Shown: positions 1-8,017, counted from the first letter of the stretch. The stretch: 14,626 nucleotides of DNA from Granulosicoccus sp964449565 (GCA_964449565.1 CAYUZB010000096.1:1-14626), one strand, 5' to 3'. A program made the numbers and translations. The notes: generated from the sequence alone by a model not told the origin.

Positions 1-33
1 AGTCGGGTAGACCAGTCAGGCAGGCCAGTCAGC

Positions 34-2640
34 TCAGAACAACTGTTCGACTTCCTTCTTTCGGTCTTTTTTGGTTTTAACCGGCGACTTCTTGCTAGCA
101 CTGTTTCCAGAGCTTTGCGTTGACGTCACGGTGACCGTTTTGTCTCCTTCCGGAGTGTTTTCAGCAAAAAACATCTCCAATACCGAATTCTCGGTATCAC
201 CGGGAAGACCCGTCTTGCGATCAATGCGCAGCGTTTCGATGCCGGTCGGTTCGACAAACTCAGCTTCAGGGGTACCACTGACCGTGGCCGCCATATAGCT
301 CGTCCACATCGGCAGGGCAGCGATTCCACCCGCCTCTCTTCTACCCAGCGGGTCAAGCCCATCAGATCCAATCCATGCCGCCGCAACGACATTCGGATTA
401 TGCCCAACGAACCAGGCATCAAGCTGATTGTTTGTTGTTCCGGTCTTGCCGGCAAGGTCGCGGCGCTTCAGCGCTTCACCGGCACGACGAGCCGTACCAC
501 GGCGAACCACTTCTCGCATCATGCTGTTCATGATGTAGGCATTGCGAGGGTCGATAACTCGCGGCGCGTCAACGGCGTCGATCAGCACTTCGGCAAGTTC
601 ATCACTGGTGCCACTAGCAGTCGTGTCGCTTGTAGCAGACGTGCTGGCACCTGCATTATCCACATCGACTTCGGCTTGCATTTCGGCGGTTAGCGGATTT
701 TCACCCAAGGGGTCGCAGTCATCGCATAACACCACCTTTGGCGTGCTGTAGATAATCTCGCCACGTGGGCCTTCAACGCGATCAATGAAATGAGGTTGTA
801 CGCGATAACCACCATTGGCAAATATGGCAAAGGCACTGGCCATCTCCATTGGCGTCACGACCGCACTGCCAAGTGCCAGGGACAAATCAGGCGGCATATT
901 CTCTTCGGCAAAGCCAAAACGTTTGGCATAGTCAATGGCGTACTCGGTACCGATTTCACGCAGCACACGGATCGAGACCAGATTCATGGATCTGACCAAG
1001 GCTTCGCGTAAACGTGTCGGGCCAAAAAATCGACCGCTGTAGTTTTGTGGACGCCACTCACCTTCCAATGCATCGTCGTGAAAAACGACAGGTGCATCGT
1101 TATAGATGGTCGCAGCAGTATCCCCGGCAGCCAGAGCCGCTGAATAGATGAAGGGTTTGAACGTCGAACCAGGCTGACGCCGGGCTTGAGTGACGCGGTT
1201 AAATTTGCTGCGAAAGAAATCATAACCGCCGACCAGTGAAGTAATCGAGCCTGTGGTCGGGTCTATTGAAACAAACGCCCCTTCCACAGCTGGCAGCTGA
1301 ACAAAACGCGCCGTTCCGTCTGGTCGAACCTGCAAGGTAATGACATCACCGACCGCCAATACGTCAGAGACATCAGTCAGTTCATCGCCTTTTTTGTCAA
1401 TTTCGATGCGTTCACGCGCCCACTCGACATCTTCAAACGGCAAATTGTATTCAATACCTTGTTCGGTAATAACGGTTGCGGTGTTGTTTTCTACTGCCAA
1501 TACGGCCGCTGGCAATGTGTCTACCGGGTTCGGCAGTGCCTTCAACGCGGACTTCAAAGCCTCGCTATCGACAAGCACATCTGCGCTGAGCTGGCTGACA
1601 GGACCTGTGTATCCATGACGTCGTTCGTAATCATACAAGGCATCCCGCAGCGACAGATTGGCGGCGTTCTGATTATGACTCTTGATCGTTGTAAAGACGT
1701 TGTAGCCCGCGGTTGCCCAGTTTTCACCGAACAATTGCTCCATGCGTGAGCGAGCCATTTCACCGACATAGTTGGCTTCGGCTTCGGGTCGAGAGTAATG
1801 CAGGCTAGCGCTAACCGGTTTTGCCTTCGCCTCTTCAAAGGTCGGTGAGTCGATCATCCCGAGTGCATGCATGCGTCCCAGTACGTAGTCGCGTCGTATC
1901 AAGGCGCGCTCCGGATTGACCACCGGGTTATAGCGCGACGGTGCTTTCGGAAGCCCCGCCAGCATGGCTGATTCGACGAGCTCCAGATCGGAGATTTTTT
2001 TGCCGTAATAGACCTTGGAGGCAGCAGCGAAGCCATAGGAGCGGTTGCCAAGGTAGATCTTGTTGACATAAAGCTCGAGTATTTCGTCTTTTTCAAGCAG
2101 GCGTTCAATTTTGAACGACAGAAAAATCTCACGGATTTTTCTTATATAGGTTTTCTCACGAGTCAGGAAAAAATTACGCGCCACCTGCATCGTGATGGTA
2201 CTGCCACCTTGCGAACGACGCCCACCCGACTTGGCAACACTGATAGCAGCACGAATCAGACCTTGATAATCAACCCCAGGGTGATCATAAAAGCGCTTGT
2301 CTTCTGCGGCGATGATCGCATTCTTGAGGCTATCCGGCACTTCGGATATCTGCACAGGTTCTCGTCGCTGCTCGCCATACTCAGCGATCAGATCGCCTTC
2401 AGCGGTGTAAATTCTTAAGGGAATCTGCAGCTGAACTTCGCGCAGTTGTTCGACATCAGGCAGATCAGGCGCAATTTTGTAATAGAGATACCCCACGCCA
2501 ATTGCCACTAATAATCCGGCACAAATGCCCGATATGGCAAGCCATTTGAATACAAAGCCTAGCCAGCTCGACTTTCTCCGGCCACCACGGTGATCAGGAG
2601 AGTGTCTATGCCGGCGTATACGGGATGACGAATGAGGCAT
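34..2640 (-). CDS. mrcA: Penicillin-binding protein 1A (bifunctional transglycosylase/transpeptidase)
   Basis: Class A PBP that polymerises lipid II into glycan strands and cross-links them in the periplasm, anchored in the inner membrane. The 868 aa are close to E. coli PBP1a (about 850). A basic, Arg-rich cytoplasmic tail (1-25) precedes one membrane segment (about 27-53). The GT51 domain (about 75-245) shows the catalytic motif EDKRFYDHPG with E113, then QGGSTITMQ (144-152). An OB-like insert lies at about 340-450. The transpeptidase domain has the active-site STFK (S492-K495), SMN (551-553) and KTGTT (732-736). A CxxC (C639, C642) lies before a Ser/Thr/Asp-rich stretch (657-690); E. coli PBP1a has, from memory, a CxxC in the same region. 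The tail is Lys-rich and ends in VEQLF. All catalytic residues are present. The ATG is the only sensible start, since the next Met is far inside the GT domain. No clear Shine-Dalgarno sequence precedes it. It is transcribed divergently from pilM, as in Pseudomonas, where the gene is called ponA. Confidence 0.97.
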   Translation of the reverse strand: MPHSSSRIRRHRHSPDHRGGRRKSSWLGFVFKWLAISGICAGLLVAIGVGYLYYKIAPDLPDVEQLREVQLQIPLRIYTAEGDLIAEYGEQRREPVQISEVPDSLKNAIIAAEDKRFYDHPGVDYQGLIRAAISVAKSGGRRSQGGSTITMQVARNFFLTREKTYIRKIREIFLSFKIERLLEKDEILELYVNKIYLGNRSYGFAAASKVYYGKKISDLELVESAMLAGLPKAPSRYNPVVNPERALIRRDYVLGRMHALGMIDSPTFEEAKAKPVSASLHYSRPEAEANYVGEMARSRMEQLFGENWATAGYNVFTTIKSHNQNAANLSLRDALYDYERRHGYTGPVSQLSADVLVDSEALKSALKALPNPVDTLPAAVLAVENNTATVITEQGIEYNLPFEDVEWARERIEIDKKGDELTDVSDVLAVGDVITLQVRPDGTARFVQLPAVEGAFVSIDPTTGSITSLVGGYDFFRSKFNRVTQARRQPGSTFKPFIYSAALAAGDTAATIYNDAPVVFHDDALEGEWRPQNYSGRFFGPTRLREALVRSMNLVSIRVLREIGTEYAIDYAKRFGFAEENMPPDLSLALGSAVVTPMEMASAFAIFANGGYRVQPHFIDRVEGPRGEIIYSTPKVVLCDDCDPLGENPLTAEMQAEVDVDNAGASTSATSDTTASGTSDELAEVLIDAVDAPRVIDPRNAYIMNSMMREVVRRGTARRAGEALKRRDLAGKTGTTNNQLDAWFVGHNPNVVAAAWIGSDGLDPLGRREAGGIAALPMWTSYMAATVSGTPEAEFVEPTGIETLRIDRKTGLPGDTENSVLEMFFAENTPEGDKTVTVTSTQSSGNSASKKSPVKTKKDRKKEVEQLF

Positions 2641-2670
2641 TGATCTGCAATTAAGCTTTTCAGATCAATG
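2638..2670. repeat. 10-bp perfect inverted repeat over the mrcA start codon
   Basis: CATTGATCTG (2638-2647) and CAGATCAATG (2661-2670) are exact reverse complements separated by 13 nt that contain an AAGCTT palindrome. The distal arm includes the mrcA start codon (CAT on the plus strand, 2638-2640). The other arm abuts the mrcA -10 hexamer at 2672-2677. It could be an operator or, if transcription starts upstream, an RNA hairpin that hides the start codon. Which of these holds is inference. Confidence 0.7.
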
Positions 2671-2671
2671 A

Positions 2672-2677
2672 ATTATA
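2672..2677 (-). promoter_or_regulatory. Candidate -10 element of the mrcA promoter
   Basis: On the minus strand this reads TATAAT, a perfect sigma70 -10 hexamer, 31 nt upstream of the mrcA ATG. No good -35 lies at 16-18 bp spacing. TTGTTT lies at a spacing of only 14. The expected transcription start (about 2664-2666) falls inside the inverted repeat at 2638-2670. Confidence 0.5.
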
Positions 2678-2726
2678 TCGAACCATCTTGTAAACAACCT
2701 GAAAACTTGTGTGCCTCATGACGTAG

Positions 2727-2748
2727 GTAACAGGGACGTAACGGGAAC
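2727..2748. repeat. Tandem 11-bp direct repeat upstream of pilM
   Basis: GTAACAGGGAC (2727-2737) is followed directly by GTAACGGGAAC (2738-2748). The two units match at 9 of 11 positions. The one-helical-turn period would place two DNA-bound subunits on the same face, as with some response regulators. The regulatory role is inference. Confidence 0.4.
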
Positions 2749-2860
2749 GCCAGTTTTCTGCCACCGGCAACTCAACCGGAATTTGTTCGGGAGAGAAGTC
2801 ATTTAGACAAGCGTAATAAACAGTATCCAACGGAGGAATGTGATCCACACCGTGTTTTTG

Positions 2861-2877
2861 GTCGAGAAAGTCTCGAC
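2861..2877 (+). promoter_or_regulatory. Hairpin in the pilM leader
   Basis: GTCGAGA (2861-2867), loop AAG, and TCTCGAC (2871-2877) form a perfect 7-bp stem ending 7 nt before the pilM Shine-Dalgarno AAAGGA. No T-run follows on either strand, so it is not an intrinsic terminator. If transcribed it could affect mRNA stability or ribosome access. Confidence 0.4.
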
Positions 2878-2884
2878 TGGTGCT

Positions 2885-2890
2885 AAAGGA
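2885..2890 (+). promoter_or_regulatory. Ribosome binding site deciding the pilM start
   Basis: AAAGGA lies 10 nt upstream of the ATG at 2901. This favours 2901 over the upstream in-frame GTG at 2880, which would place the AAAGGA inside the coding region, and over the downstream ATG at 2919, which has no clear Shine-Dalgarno. Confidence 0.6.
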
Positions 2891-2900
2891 ATATCACGGT

Positions 2901-3983
2901 ATGGGCGCTAAACCTGACATGGCACTCAAATTCTCATCCAGAAACGCAGGCCTCGTTGGCCTGGACATTACGGCGACGTCGGTAAAGCTACTGGAGCTCA
3001 AACCGACGAAAAAGGGTCACAAGGTGGTTAGTTACACCGTCGAACCTTTGCCGGCAAACGCGGTTAACGAAAAGAACCTGCAAGACGTCGAGGCGGTTGG
3101 CGATGCCATCCGGCGGGCAGTCAAGCGTTCTGGCACGCGAACCAAAGCCTGCGCCGTAGCGGTACCCAGCGCCATGGTGATCACCAAGGTCATTCAGATG
3201 CCTGATGACCTGAAAGATCACGAAATGGATGCGCAGATCCAACTCGAAGCGGATCAGTACATTCCCTACGCACTTGAAGAGGTCAACCTCGATTTCGATG
3301 TCATGGGGCCTTCTGAAGAAGCCCATGGCATGGTCGATGTGCTACTCGCAGCCTCCCGTAGTGAGAATGTTGAAGATCGCACTGCGGCGGCCGAGATCGG
3401 AGGACTGGACGTCAAGATTGTCGATGTCGAGCCCTACACGATGGAAGGTGCGTTTCAGCTGATCAAACACCAGATTCCCAACGAGGGCATGGACCAGACG
3501 GTTGCCATCCTCGATGTAGGCGCAAGCATGACAAGCCTTTGTGTGCTGCGCGATCAATCACTCATATATACCCGTGAGCAGCCGTTCGGCGGCAAGCAGC
3601 TTACAGAAGAAATCATGCGTCGCTACGGCCTGTCCTATGAAGATGCAGGTCGCGTCAAGCGCGTTGGCGGTCTTCCAGACAACTACGAACCTGAAGTGCT
3701 CGCACCATTTCGCGATCTGATGGTTCAACAAGCAAATCGCTTCCTGCAGTTTTTCTTCTCTGCAGACAAGAATGACTACGTTGATCACATCGTGCTCGCC
3801 GGTGGAAGTACCGGCATCGAAGGGGTCGACGAACTGATCGAGCAACGTATTGGTACACCAACCGTACTTGCCGATCCTTTTGCCGAGATGAGCGTCGGAT
3901 CAGATGTTCCAGCGCAACGTCTCAAGGACGACGGCCCAGCGATGATGATCGCCTGTGGTCTCGCCATGCGAGGAGCAGCGTAA
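2901..3983 (+). CDS. pilM: Type IV pilus inner-membrane platform protein PilM
   Basis: Actin-like (FtsA/MreB fold) cytoplasmic ATP-binding protein. It binds the N-terminal tail of PilN and so links the cytoplasmic side of the type IV pilus machine to PilN/PilO. With the chosen ATG the protein has 360 aa, close to the usual 350-odd. Actin-fold motifs are visible: phosphate-1 loop GLDITATSVK (20-29), phosphate-2 loop ILDVGASMTSL (203-213) and adenosine motif LAGGSTGIEGV (299-309). The PilM-typical stretch QIQLEADQYIPY (112-123) is also present. There is no signal peptide or membrane segment, as expected. It is the first gene of pilMNOPQ, and its stop overlaps the pilN start (TAATG). The start could instead be the in-frame ATG at 2919, giving MALKF. 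Confidence 0.96.
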   Translation: MGAKPDMALKFSSRNAGLVGLDITATSVKLLELKPTKKGHKVVSYTVEPLPANAVNEKNLQDVEAVGDAIRRAVKRSGTRTKACAVAVPSAMVITKVIQMPDDLKDHEMDAQIQLEADQYIPYALEEVNLDFDVMGPSEEAHGMVDVLLAASRSENVEDRTAAAEIGGLDVKIVDVEPYTMEGAFQLIKHQIPNEGMDQTVAILDVGASMTSLCVLRDQSLIYTREQPFGGKQLTEEIMRRYGLSYEDAGRVKRVGGLPDNYEPEVLAPFRDLMVQQANRFLQFFFSADKNDYVDHIVLAGGSTGIEGVDELIEQRIGTPTVLADPFAEMSVGSDVPAQRLKDDGPAMMIACGLAMRGAA

Positions 3984-4555
3984 TGACAAGAATCAATTTA
4001 TTACCGTGGCGCGAGACTTATCGTCGCGAAAAGAATACCGAGTTTGGCATCCTCCTCGGAGTATGCATGGCGGTAGCCGCCGGCATAGGCTTCGGCGGTT
4101 TCAAATATGCCGAAGACAAGGTTGACTTTCAGACACAGCGCAACGCTCGTCTTAACACAGAGATTGCACAACTTCAGGAAGAGCTGAAGGAAATTCGCGA
4201 ACTCGAAGATACCAAGAACAACCTTCTGGCTCGCATGGAGATCATCCAGCAGCTTCAAGGTCAGCGTCCGCAAATCGTTCATACATTTGATGAGATCGCC
4301 AAGCGTTTGCCAGACGGCATCTTTCTGACTGCTATGAAGCAGGAAGGTACCACGCAACTGGTCATGGAAGGACGCGCCGAATCAAACGCTCGTGTTTCTG
4401 CCTTGATGCGCCGCATGGACCGAAGCGAGTACTTCAAGCAACCGCGTCTGGACGTTATCAAATCCAATAAGGACGATGTCATCTCCAACTTCAAGTTGAG
4501 TGTCATCCAGGACCGCCCAAAAACTGAAGCGGAGGAACTTGACGATGGCGCTTAG
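3983..4555 (+). CDS. pilN: Type IV pilus inner-membrane protein PilN
   Basis: Bitopic inner-membrane protein of the pilus alignment subcomplex. Its cytoplasmic N-terminus docks into PilM and its periplasmic part dimerises with PilO. The 190 aa match the family. The diagnostic PilM-binding motif INLLPWRE is at residues 4-11. One membrane segment (about 22-42) is followed by a charged coiled coil (about 48-95) and a small ferredoxin-like periplasmic domain (about 100-175). AGGAG at 3971-3975 is the ribosome binding site, 7 nt before the ATG. The ATG shares one base with the pilM stop, and the 3' end overlaps pilO by 11 nt, so translational coupling through pilM-pilN-pilO is likely. Confidence 0.96.
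   Translation: MTRINLLPWRETYRREKNTEFGILLGVCMAVAAGIGFGGFKYAEDKVDFQTQRNARLNTEIAQLQEELKEIRELEDTKNNLLARMEIIQQLQGQRPQIVHTFDEIAKRLPDGIFLTAMKQEGTTQLVMEGRAESNARVSALMRRMDRSEYFKQPRLDVIKSNKDDVISNFKLSVIQDRPKTEAEELDDGA
4531..4535 (+). promoter_or_regulatory. Ribosome binding site deciding the pilO start
   Basis: GGAGG lies inside the end of pilN, 9 nt upstream of the ATG at 4545. It favours this ATG over the upstream in-frame GTG at 4500, which would add 15 residues not typical of PilO. Confidence 0.75.
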
Positions 4556-5171
4556 TGACACAATCGCAGAGTTGCAGAAAATCGACGGCGAGGATTTCAA
4601 ACGCATCGGTACTGCACCAGCTGCACTACGCGGCTTTTGCATAATCCTCGGATGTGCTGCCGTACTCGGAGCCATGGCTCACTTTATGGTTCGCCCACAA
4701 TTCGACGAACTGAAAGTGGTCGAGGCAAAAGAAATCGACCTTCGTGCGAAGTTTGACCACGAACAAGCTAAAGCCGCCAACCGCACTGCATACGTTGAGC
4801 AGCTCGAAGAGATGAAAAAGACATTCAATGTCATGCTTCGTCAGCTACCGAACAAAACTGACATCGAAAGCCTCCTGGTTGACTTGTCACAGACAAGTGT
4901 CGCCAGTGGCCTGGAAGTCAAATTTTTCAAACCGGAAACAGAAATTCCGCGTGAGTTCTACGCAGAATATCCAATTCGCATCAGCGTCACCGGCCAGTAT
5001 CACCAGTTTGGTCAGTTCATCAGCGGTCTTGCGGCTCTACCTCGCATAGTGACCTTGAGCAATATTGACATCAAGCAAACTGATACGAAAAACGCCGAAC
5101 AAAATATCGCCAGCAAGTTGAAAATGGATTTGATGGCTACGACTTACCGTTATCTCGAGGAGGATGAATAA
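4545..5171 (+). CDS. pilO: Type IV pilus inner-membrane protein PilO
   Basis: Partner of PilN. The PilN/PilO dimer spans the inner membrane and contacts the lipoprotein PilP, helping to couple the cytoplasmic motor platform to the PilQ secretin. The 208 aa are typical. A short cytoplasmic N-terminus (1-27) is followed by one membrane segment (about 29-48), a periplasmic coiled coil (about 52-95), and the family core LPNKTDIESLL (101-111) with the sequence around YPIRISVTGQYHQFGQF (142-158). It overlaps the end of pilN by 11 nt. The gap to pilP is 3 nt, so the operon is very compact. Confidence 0.96.
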   Translation: MALSDTIAELQKIDGEDFKRIGTAPAALRGFCIILGCAAVLGAMAHFMVRPQFDELKVVEAKEIDLRAKFDHEQAKAANRTAYVEQLEEMKKTFNVMLRQLPNKTDIESLLVDLSQTSVASGLEVKFFKPETEIPREFYAEYPIRISVTGQYHQFGQFISGLAALPRIVTLSNIDIKQTDTKNAEQNIASKLKMDLMATTYRYLEEDE

Positions 5172-5174
5172 GCC

Positions 5175-5708
5175 ATGTACCGGTTGAAACTCTTACCGTT
5201 GCTCGGTTGCCTGTCAATGCTGACTGCATGTGGCGGAGACATGTCTGACCTCGAGCAATTCATTAGTGATACGAAACAAAAACATCACGGCAAGGTGGAT
5301 CCGTTACCGGAATTCCCTCCTTACCAGACATTTACGTATGACGCGTCCGACATACGTGATCCGTTCAGACCACAAACCGATCTGAATGCATCACCAGTCG
5401 CGAGCATCGAAGAGGAAGCTTATTCAGGTCCAAGACCTGAAGCAGCTCGCCGAAAAGAGCCATTGGAAAGTTACCCAGTGGATGCTTTGAAAATGGTCGG
5501 CTTATTGCAACAGCAATCGCAGACTTGGGGATTGGTACGTGATCCTGAAGGCACGATTCACCGAGTTCAGCCTGGCAACTACGCCGGTCAGAACCACGGA
5601 AAGATCGTAACGGTTTCAGAAAGCAAAATTGATATTGTCGAACTTGTTCCCGACGGTCTCAGTGGCTGGGTCAATCGCGAAGCACAGCTCGCGATGGCCG
5701 AAGAATAG
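5175..5708 (+). CDS. pilP: Type IV pilus assembly lipoprotein PilP
   Basis: Inner-membrane-anchored periplasmic lipoprotein that bridges PilN/PilO to the N-domains of the PilQ secretin. The 177 aa match the family. The signal peptide ends in the lipobox LTAC with acylated Cys19, followed by Gly-Gly-Asp. Next come an unstructured linker with FPPYQTFTYDASDIRDPF (48-65) and a compact beta domain (about 95-170) containing the conserved SYPVDALKMVGLL and the WGLVRDPEGTIHRVQPGNY region. GAGGAGGA at 5157-5164 (end of pilO) lies 10 nt before the ATG and is a strong ribosome binding site. It is 3 nt from pilO and 23 nt from pilQ. Confidence 0.96.
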   Translation: MYRLKLLPLLGCLSMLTACGGDMSDLEQFISDTKQKHHGKVDPLPEFPPYQTFTYDASDIRDPFRPQTDLNASPVASIEEEAYSGPRPEAARRKEPLESYPVDALKMVGLLQQQSQTWGLVRDPEGTIHRVQPGNYAGQNHGKIVTVSESKIDIVELVPDGLSGWVNREAQLAMAEE

Positions 5709-5731
5709 ATTACTACGGAGATAAATTTAAA

Positions 5732-7891
5732 ATGCAAGCCCGCCAACATACGCTCCGACTCAGCCGGATCAATACACGCAACATCATTCGAGTAATGAGT
5801 CTTGCCTTGTTAGCTGGTGCCGCACTGGCAACCCAGCAACTGCAAGCAGCCTCAAACTCGTTGGTTGATATCAGCCACGTCACCCTGCCGGGGAACAAAC
5901 AGCAATTAGCCTTGACTTTGTCTGGCCCTGCTAGCGCTCCCAAGGCATTTACCATCGACAACCCGGCGCGTATCGCACTGGATCTTGCCGACACCAGCAA
6001 TGAACTGGACGAGCGCAATTTGCGCATCGCATCTGGCATGCTGCAAAACGTCACGACGGTAGAAGCTGGTGGTCGTACACGAGTTGTTATCAACCTGACA
6101 TCTATGTCGCCGTATCAGACTTCTATCAAAGGCAATCAGCTTTTGGTAACACTGGATAGCGATGCAGATGGTTCGCAGCCTGTAGGTGAATCGATACTCG
6201 TTGCCAGCGACGGTAGCGACAGCGATGAAAACTTCTCTGGCCCAATTGTAGAACGAGTCGACTCTATTGACGCTCTTGACTTCCGACGTGGTCCAATGGG
6301 TGAAGGGCGAATTATCTTCGATCTTTCCTCAGCGGGTGTTGTCACCGACATGCGCCAGGAAGGTGGACGCGTTATCGTCGACTTCCCTGATACACAGCTT
6401 GCTGCAAAACTGCAGCGTCGACTTGACGTCATGGACTTCGGTACGCCGGTACAGTTCATTGATGCCATCTCCAACAAGCGTGGCACCAAGGTAATCATTC
6501 AGCCAGCCACACAGGAATTCGAACAACTGGCTTATCAGTCGGACAATACGTTCACGGTTGAACTAAAGCCAATGAGCAAGGAAGACATCGAAGCCAACCG
6601 TAAAGCGAAATTTGGTTACATTGGTGAGAAACTTTCTCTGAATTTCCAGGATATCGAAGTACGCTCTGTACTTCAGCTTCTTGCTGACTTCACTGACCTC
6701 AACATCGTTGTCAGTGACTCGGTACAAGGCAAGCTGACATTACGACTGAAGAACGTACCCTGGGACCAGGCGCTCGACATCATTCTGCAAACCAAGGCAC
6801 TTGGCAAGCGTCAGGCGGGCAACGTGATCATGATCGCGCCGGCTGAGGAAATTGCCAACCGCGAGCGTATTGAACTCGAAGGTTTGAAGCAGAAGACTGA
6901 ACTCGCACCATTGCGTACAGAGTACTTCCAAGCTAACTATGCAAAAGCGTCAGAACTGGCAGCGCTGCTACAAAGCGAAGAAGGCGGCATGTTGTCAGAT
7001 CGTGGTAGCGTTTCGGTTGATGATAGAACCAACACACTACTGATCAACGATACTGTCGATCAACTGAGCGACATCCGCGCGCTTGTTCATCGACTCGACG
7101 TACCCATTCGTCAAGTACTGATCGAATCACGCATTGTTATCGCATCAGACAACTTCAATAGAGACATTGGTGTTCGTTGGGGCTTGAATCGCAACACGGT
7201 TAACGACGACAACCCAGGCGGCGAAGGCGAAGGCTTTGCATTCTCTGGCAATGCTCAAGGTATATCCGACCTGATCAATGGCGACGGTGTAGAAGCTGGA
7301 CGTTTCAACGTCAACCTGGCGGCCGCCGGTAACGCAGGTACTCTCGGTATCGCACTCGCCAGGCTCCCGTTCGGCACATTGCTTGAACTGGAACTGTCCG
7401 CGATGCAGGCAGAAGGTAATGGTGAAGTAATTTCTAGCCCACGCGTCATTACGGCCAACCAGCACGAAGCCTATATCGAACAAGGTGTTGAAATTCCATT
7501 TCTTGAAGCCTCTTCAAGTGGTGCAACATCAGTATCTTTCCGAAAGGCGGTACTTGGCCTGACGGTTACACCTCAGATCACACCTGACGATCGCATTGTT
7601 ATGGATCTGCAAGTGAACAAGGACACAGTAGGTCAGATCTTCAGCGGCATACCAAGTATCGATACTCGTGAAGTCAGCACGCAGGTGCTGGTCGACAATG
7701 GCGAGACGGTTGTACTCGGTGGCGTCTATGAACAGACCAAGATCCAGAGTGTAACGCTGGTACCTTTCTTCGGTCACCTGCCTTTGATCGGCAAGCTGTT
7801 CCAACGTAACAATGGAACCGATGACAAATCTGAACTTCTGGTCTTCGTTACACCAAAGATCATCAAGGAAAACGTTTCGCTGAGCTACTAA
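5732..7891 (+). CDS. pilQ: Type IV pilus outer-membrane secretin PilQ
   Basis: Forms the multimeric outer-membrane channel through which the pilus fibre passes. The 719 aa are close to the P. aeruginosa protein (about 714). An unusually long signal peptide has its hydrophobic core at about 20-33 and a likely cleavage site near 39/40. Two AMIN peptidoglycan-binding domains follow (about 43-145 and 175-280), then the STN/N0 domain (about 300-365), the N1 domain (about 393-457) and the secretin beta-barrel domain (about 460-715). Secretin hallmarks are GETVVLGGVY (657-666), VPFFGHLPLIGKLFQ (677-691) and ELLVFVTPKI (701-710). CGGAG at 5716-5720 lies 11 nt before the ATG. It is the last gene of the operon and is followed 36 nt later by a strong terminator hairpin. 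Confidence 0.97.
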   Translation: MQARQHTLRLSRINTRNIIRVMSLALLAGAALATQQLQAASNSLVDISHVTLPGNKQQLALTLSGPASAPKAFTIDNPARIALDLADTSNELDERNLRIASGMLQNVTTVEAGGRTRVVINLTSMSPYQTSIKGNQLLVTLDSDADGSQPVGESILVASDGSDSDENFSGPIVERVDSIDALDFRRGPMGEGRIIFDLSSAGVVTDMRQEGGRVIVDFPDTQLAAKLQRRLDVMDFGTPVQFIDAISNKRGTKVIIQPATQEFEQLAYQSDNTFTVELKPMSKEDIEANRKAKFGYIGEKLSLNFQDIEVRSVLQLLADFTDLNIVVSDSVQGKLTLRLKNVPWDQALDIILQTKALGKRQAGNVIMIAPAEEIANRERIELEGLKQKTELAPLRTEYFQANYAKASELAALLQSEEGGMLSDRGSVSVDDRTNTLLINDTVDQLSDIRALVHRLDVPIRQVLIESRIVIASDNFNRDIGVRWGLNRNTVNDDNPGGEGEGFAFSGNAQGISDLINGDGVEAGRFNVNLAAAGNAGTLGIALARLPFGTLLELELSAMQAEGNGEVISSPRVITANQHEAYIEQGVEIPFLEASSSGATSVSFRKAVLGLTVTPQITPDDRIVMDLQVNKDTVGQIFSGIPSIDTREVSTQVLVDNGETVVLGGVYEQTKIQSVTLVPFFGHLPLIGKLFQRNNGTDDKSELLVFVTPKIIKENVSLSY

Positions 7892-7927
7892 TACGTCGAT
7901 GTAGTTTCGAGAAACACACGAAACCGA

Positions 7928-7957
7928 AGCCCGCCTCTCTGAGGCGGGCTTTTTTTT
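7928..7957 (+). terminator. Intrinsic terminator of the pilMNOPQ operon
   Basis: AGCCCGCCTC (7928-7937), loop TCT, and GAGGCGGGCT (7941-7950) form a perfect GC-rich 10-bp stem, extendable by one A-T pair, followed by a run of eight T ending at 7957. It separates the pil operon from aroK. Confidence 0.93.
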
Positions 7958-7989
7958 GCCCGTTTATCCCCCAATTTGATCTGGAGAAT

Positions 7990-8017
7990 TTGCACACCCT
8001 GCCCGCTTCGGTATCAT
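7990..8017 (+). promoter_or_regulatory. Candidate sigma70 promoter for aroK
   Basis: TTGCAC (7990-7995) and TATCAT (8012-8017) are spaced by 16 bp. The -10 matches consensus at 5 of 6 positions and the -35 at only 3. It lies after the pil terminator and about 40 nt before the aroK ATG, where a promoter is expected. The assignment rests on position as much as on sequence. Confidence 0.35.

Larger units (their letters stand above)
2641..2900. other. Divergent mrcA/pilM intergenic regulatory region
   Basis: This 260-bp region separates two divergent transcription units and must carry both promoters. It contains the mrcA inverted repeat and -10, a tandem 11-bp direct repeat at 2727-2748, and a hairpin at 2861-2877 just upstream of the pilM ribosome binding site. 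I found no convincing sigma70 or sigma54 promoter for pilM. TAGACA at 2804-2809 resembles a -35 but has no -10 at proper spacing. A 62-codon minus-strand reading frame with a GTG start (2848 down to 2660) crosses the region, and I do not consider it a gene. Confidence 0.6.

Noticed and set aside
2660..2848. 62-codon minus-strand reading frame with a GTG start in the mrcA/pilM gap
   Set aside because: It has a GTG start with no Shine-Dalgarno, no recognisable domain, and it covers the TATAAT and part of the inverted repeat of the mrcA control region. It looks like a chance frame.
2838..2853. CRP/Vfr-like site (TGTGATCCACAC) upstream of pilM
   Set aside because: Only one half-site resembles TGTGA. 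The second half does not fit TCACA at the required spacing.
2880..2900. Upstream GTG start for pilM
   Set aside because: It would put the good AAAGGA ribosome binding site inside the gene and add seven residues. The ATG at 2901 is better placed.
4500..4544. Upstream GTG start for pilO
   Set aside because: GGAGG at 4531-4535 serves the ATG at 4545, and the resulting 208-aa protein has the usual PilO N-terminus.
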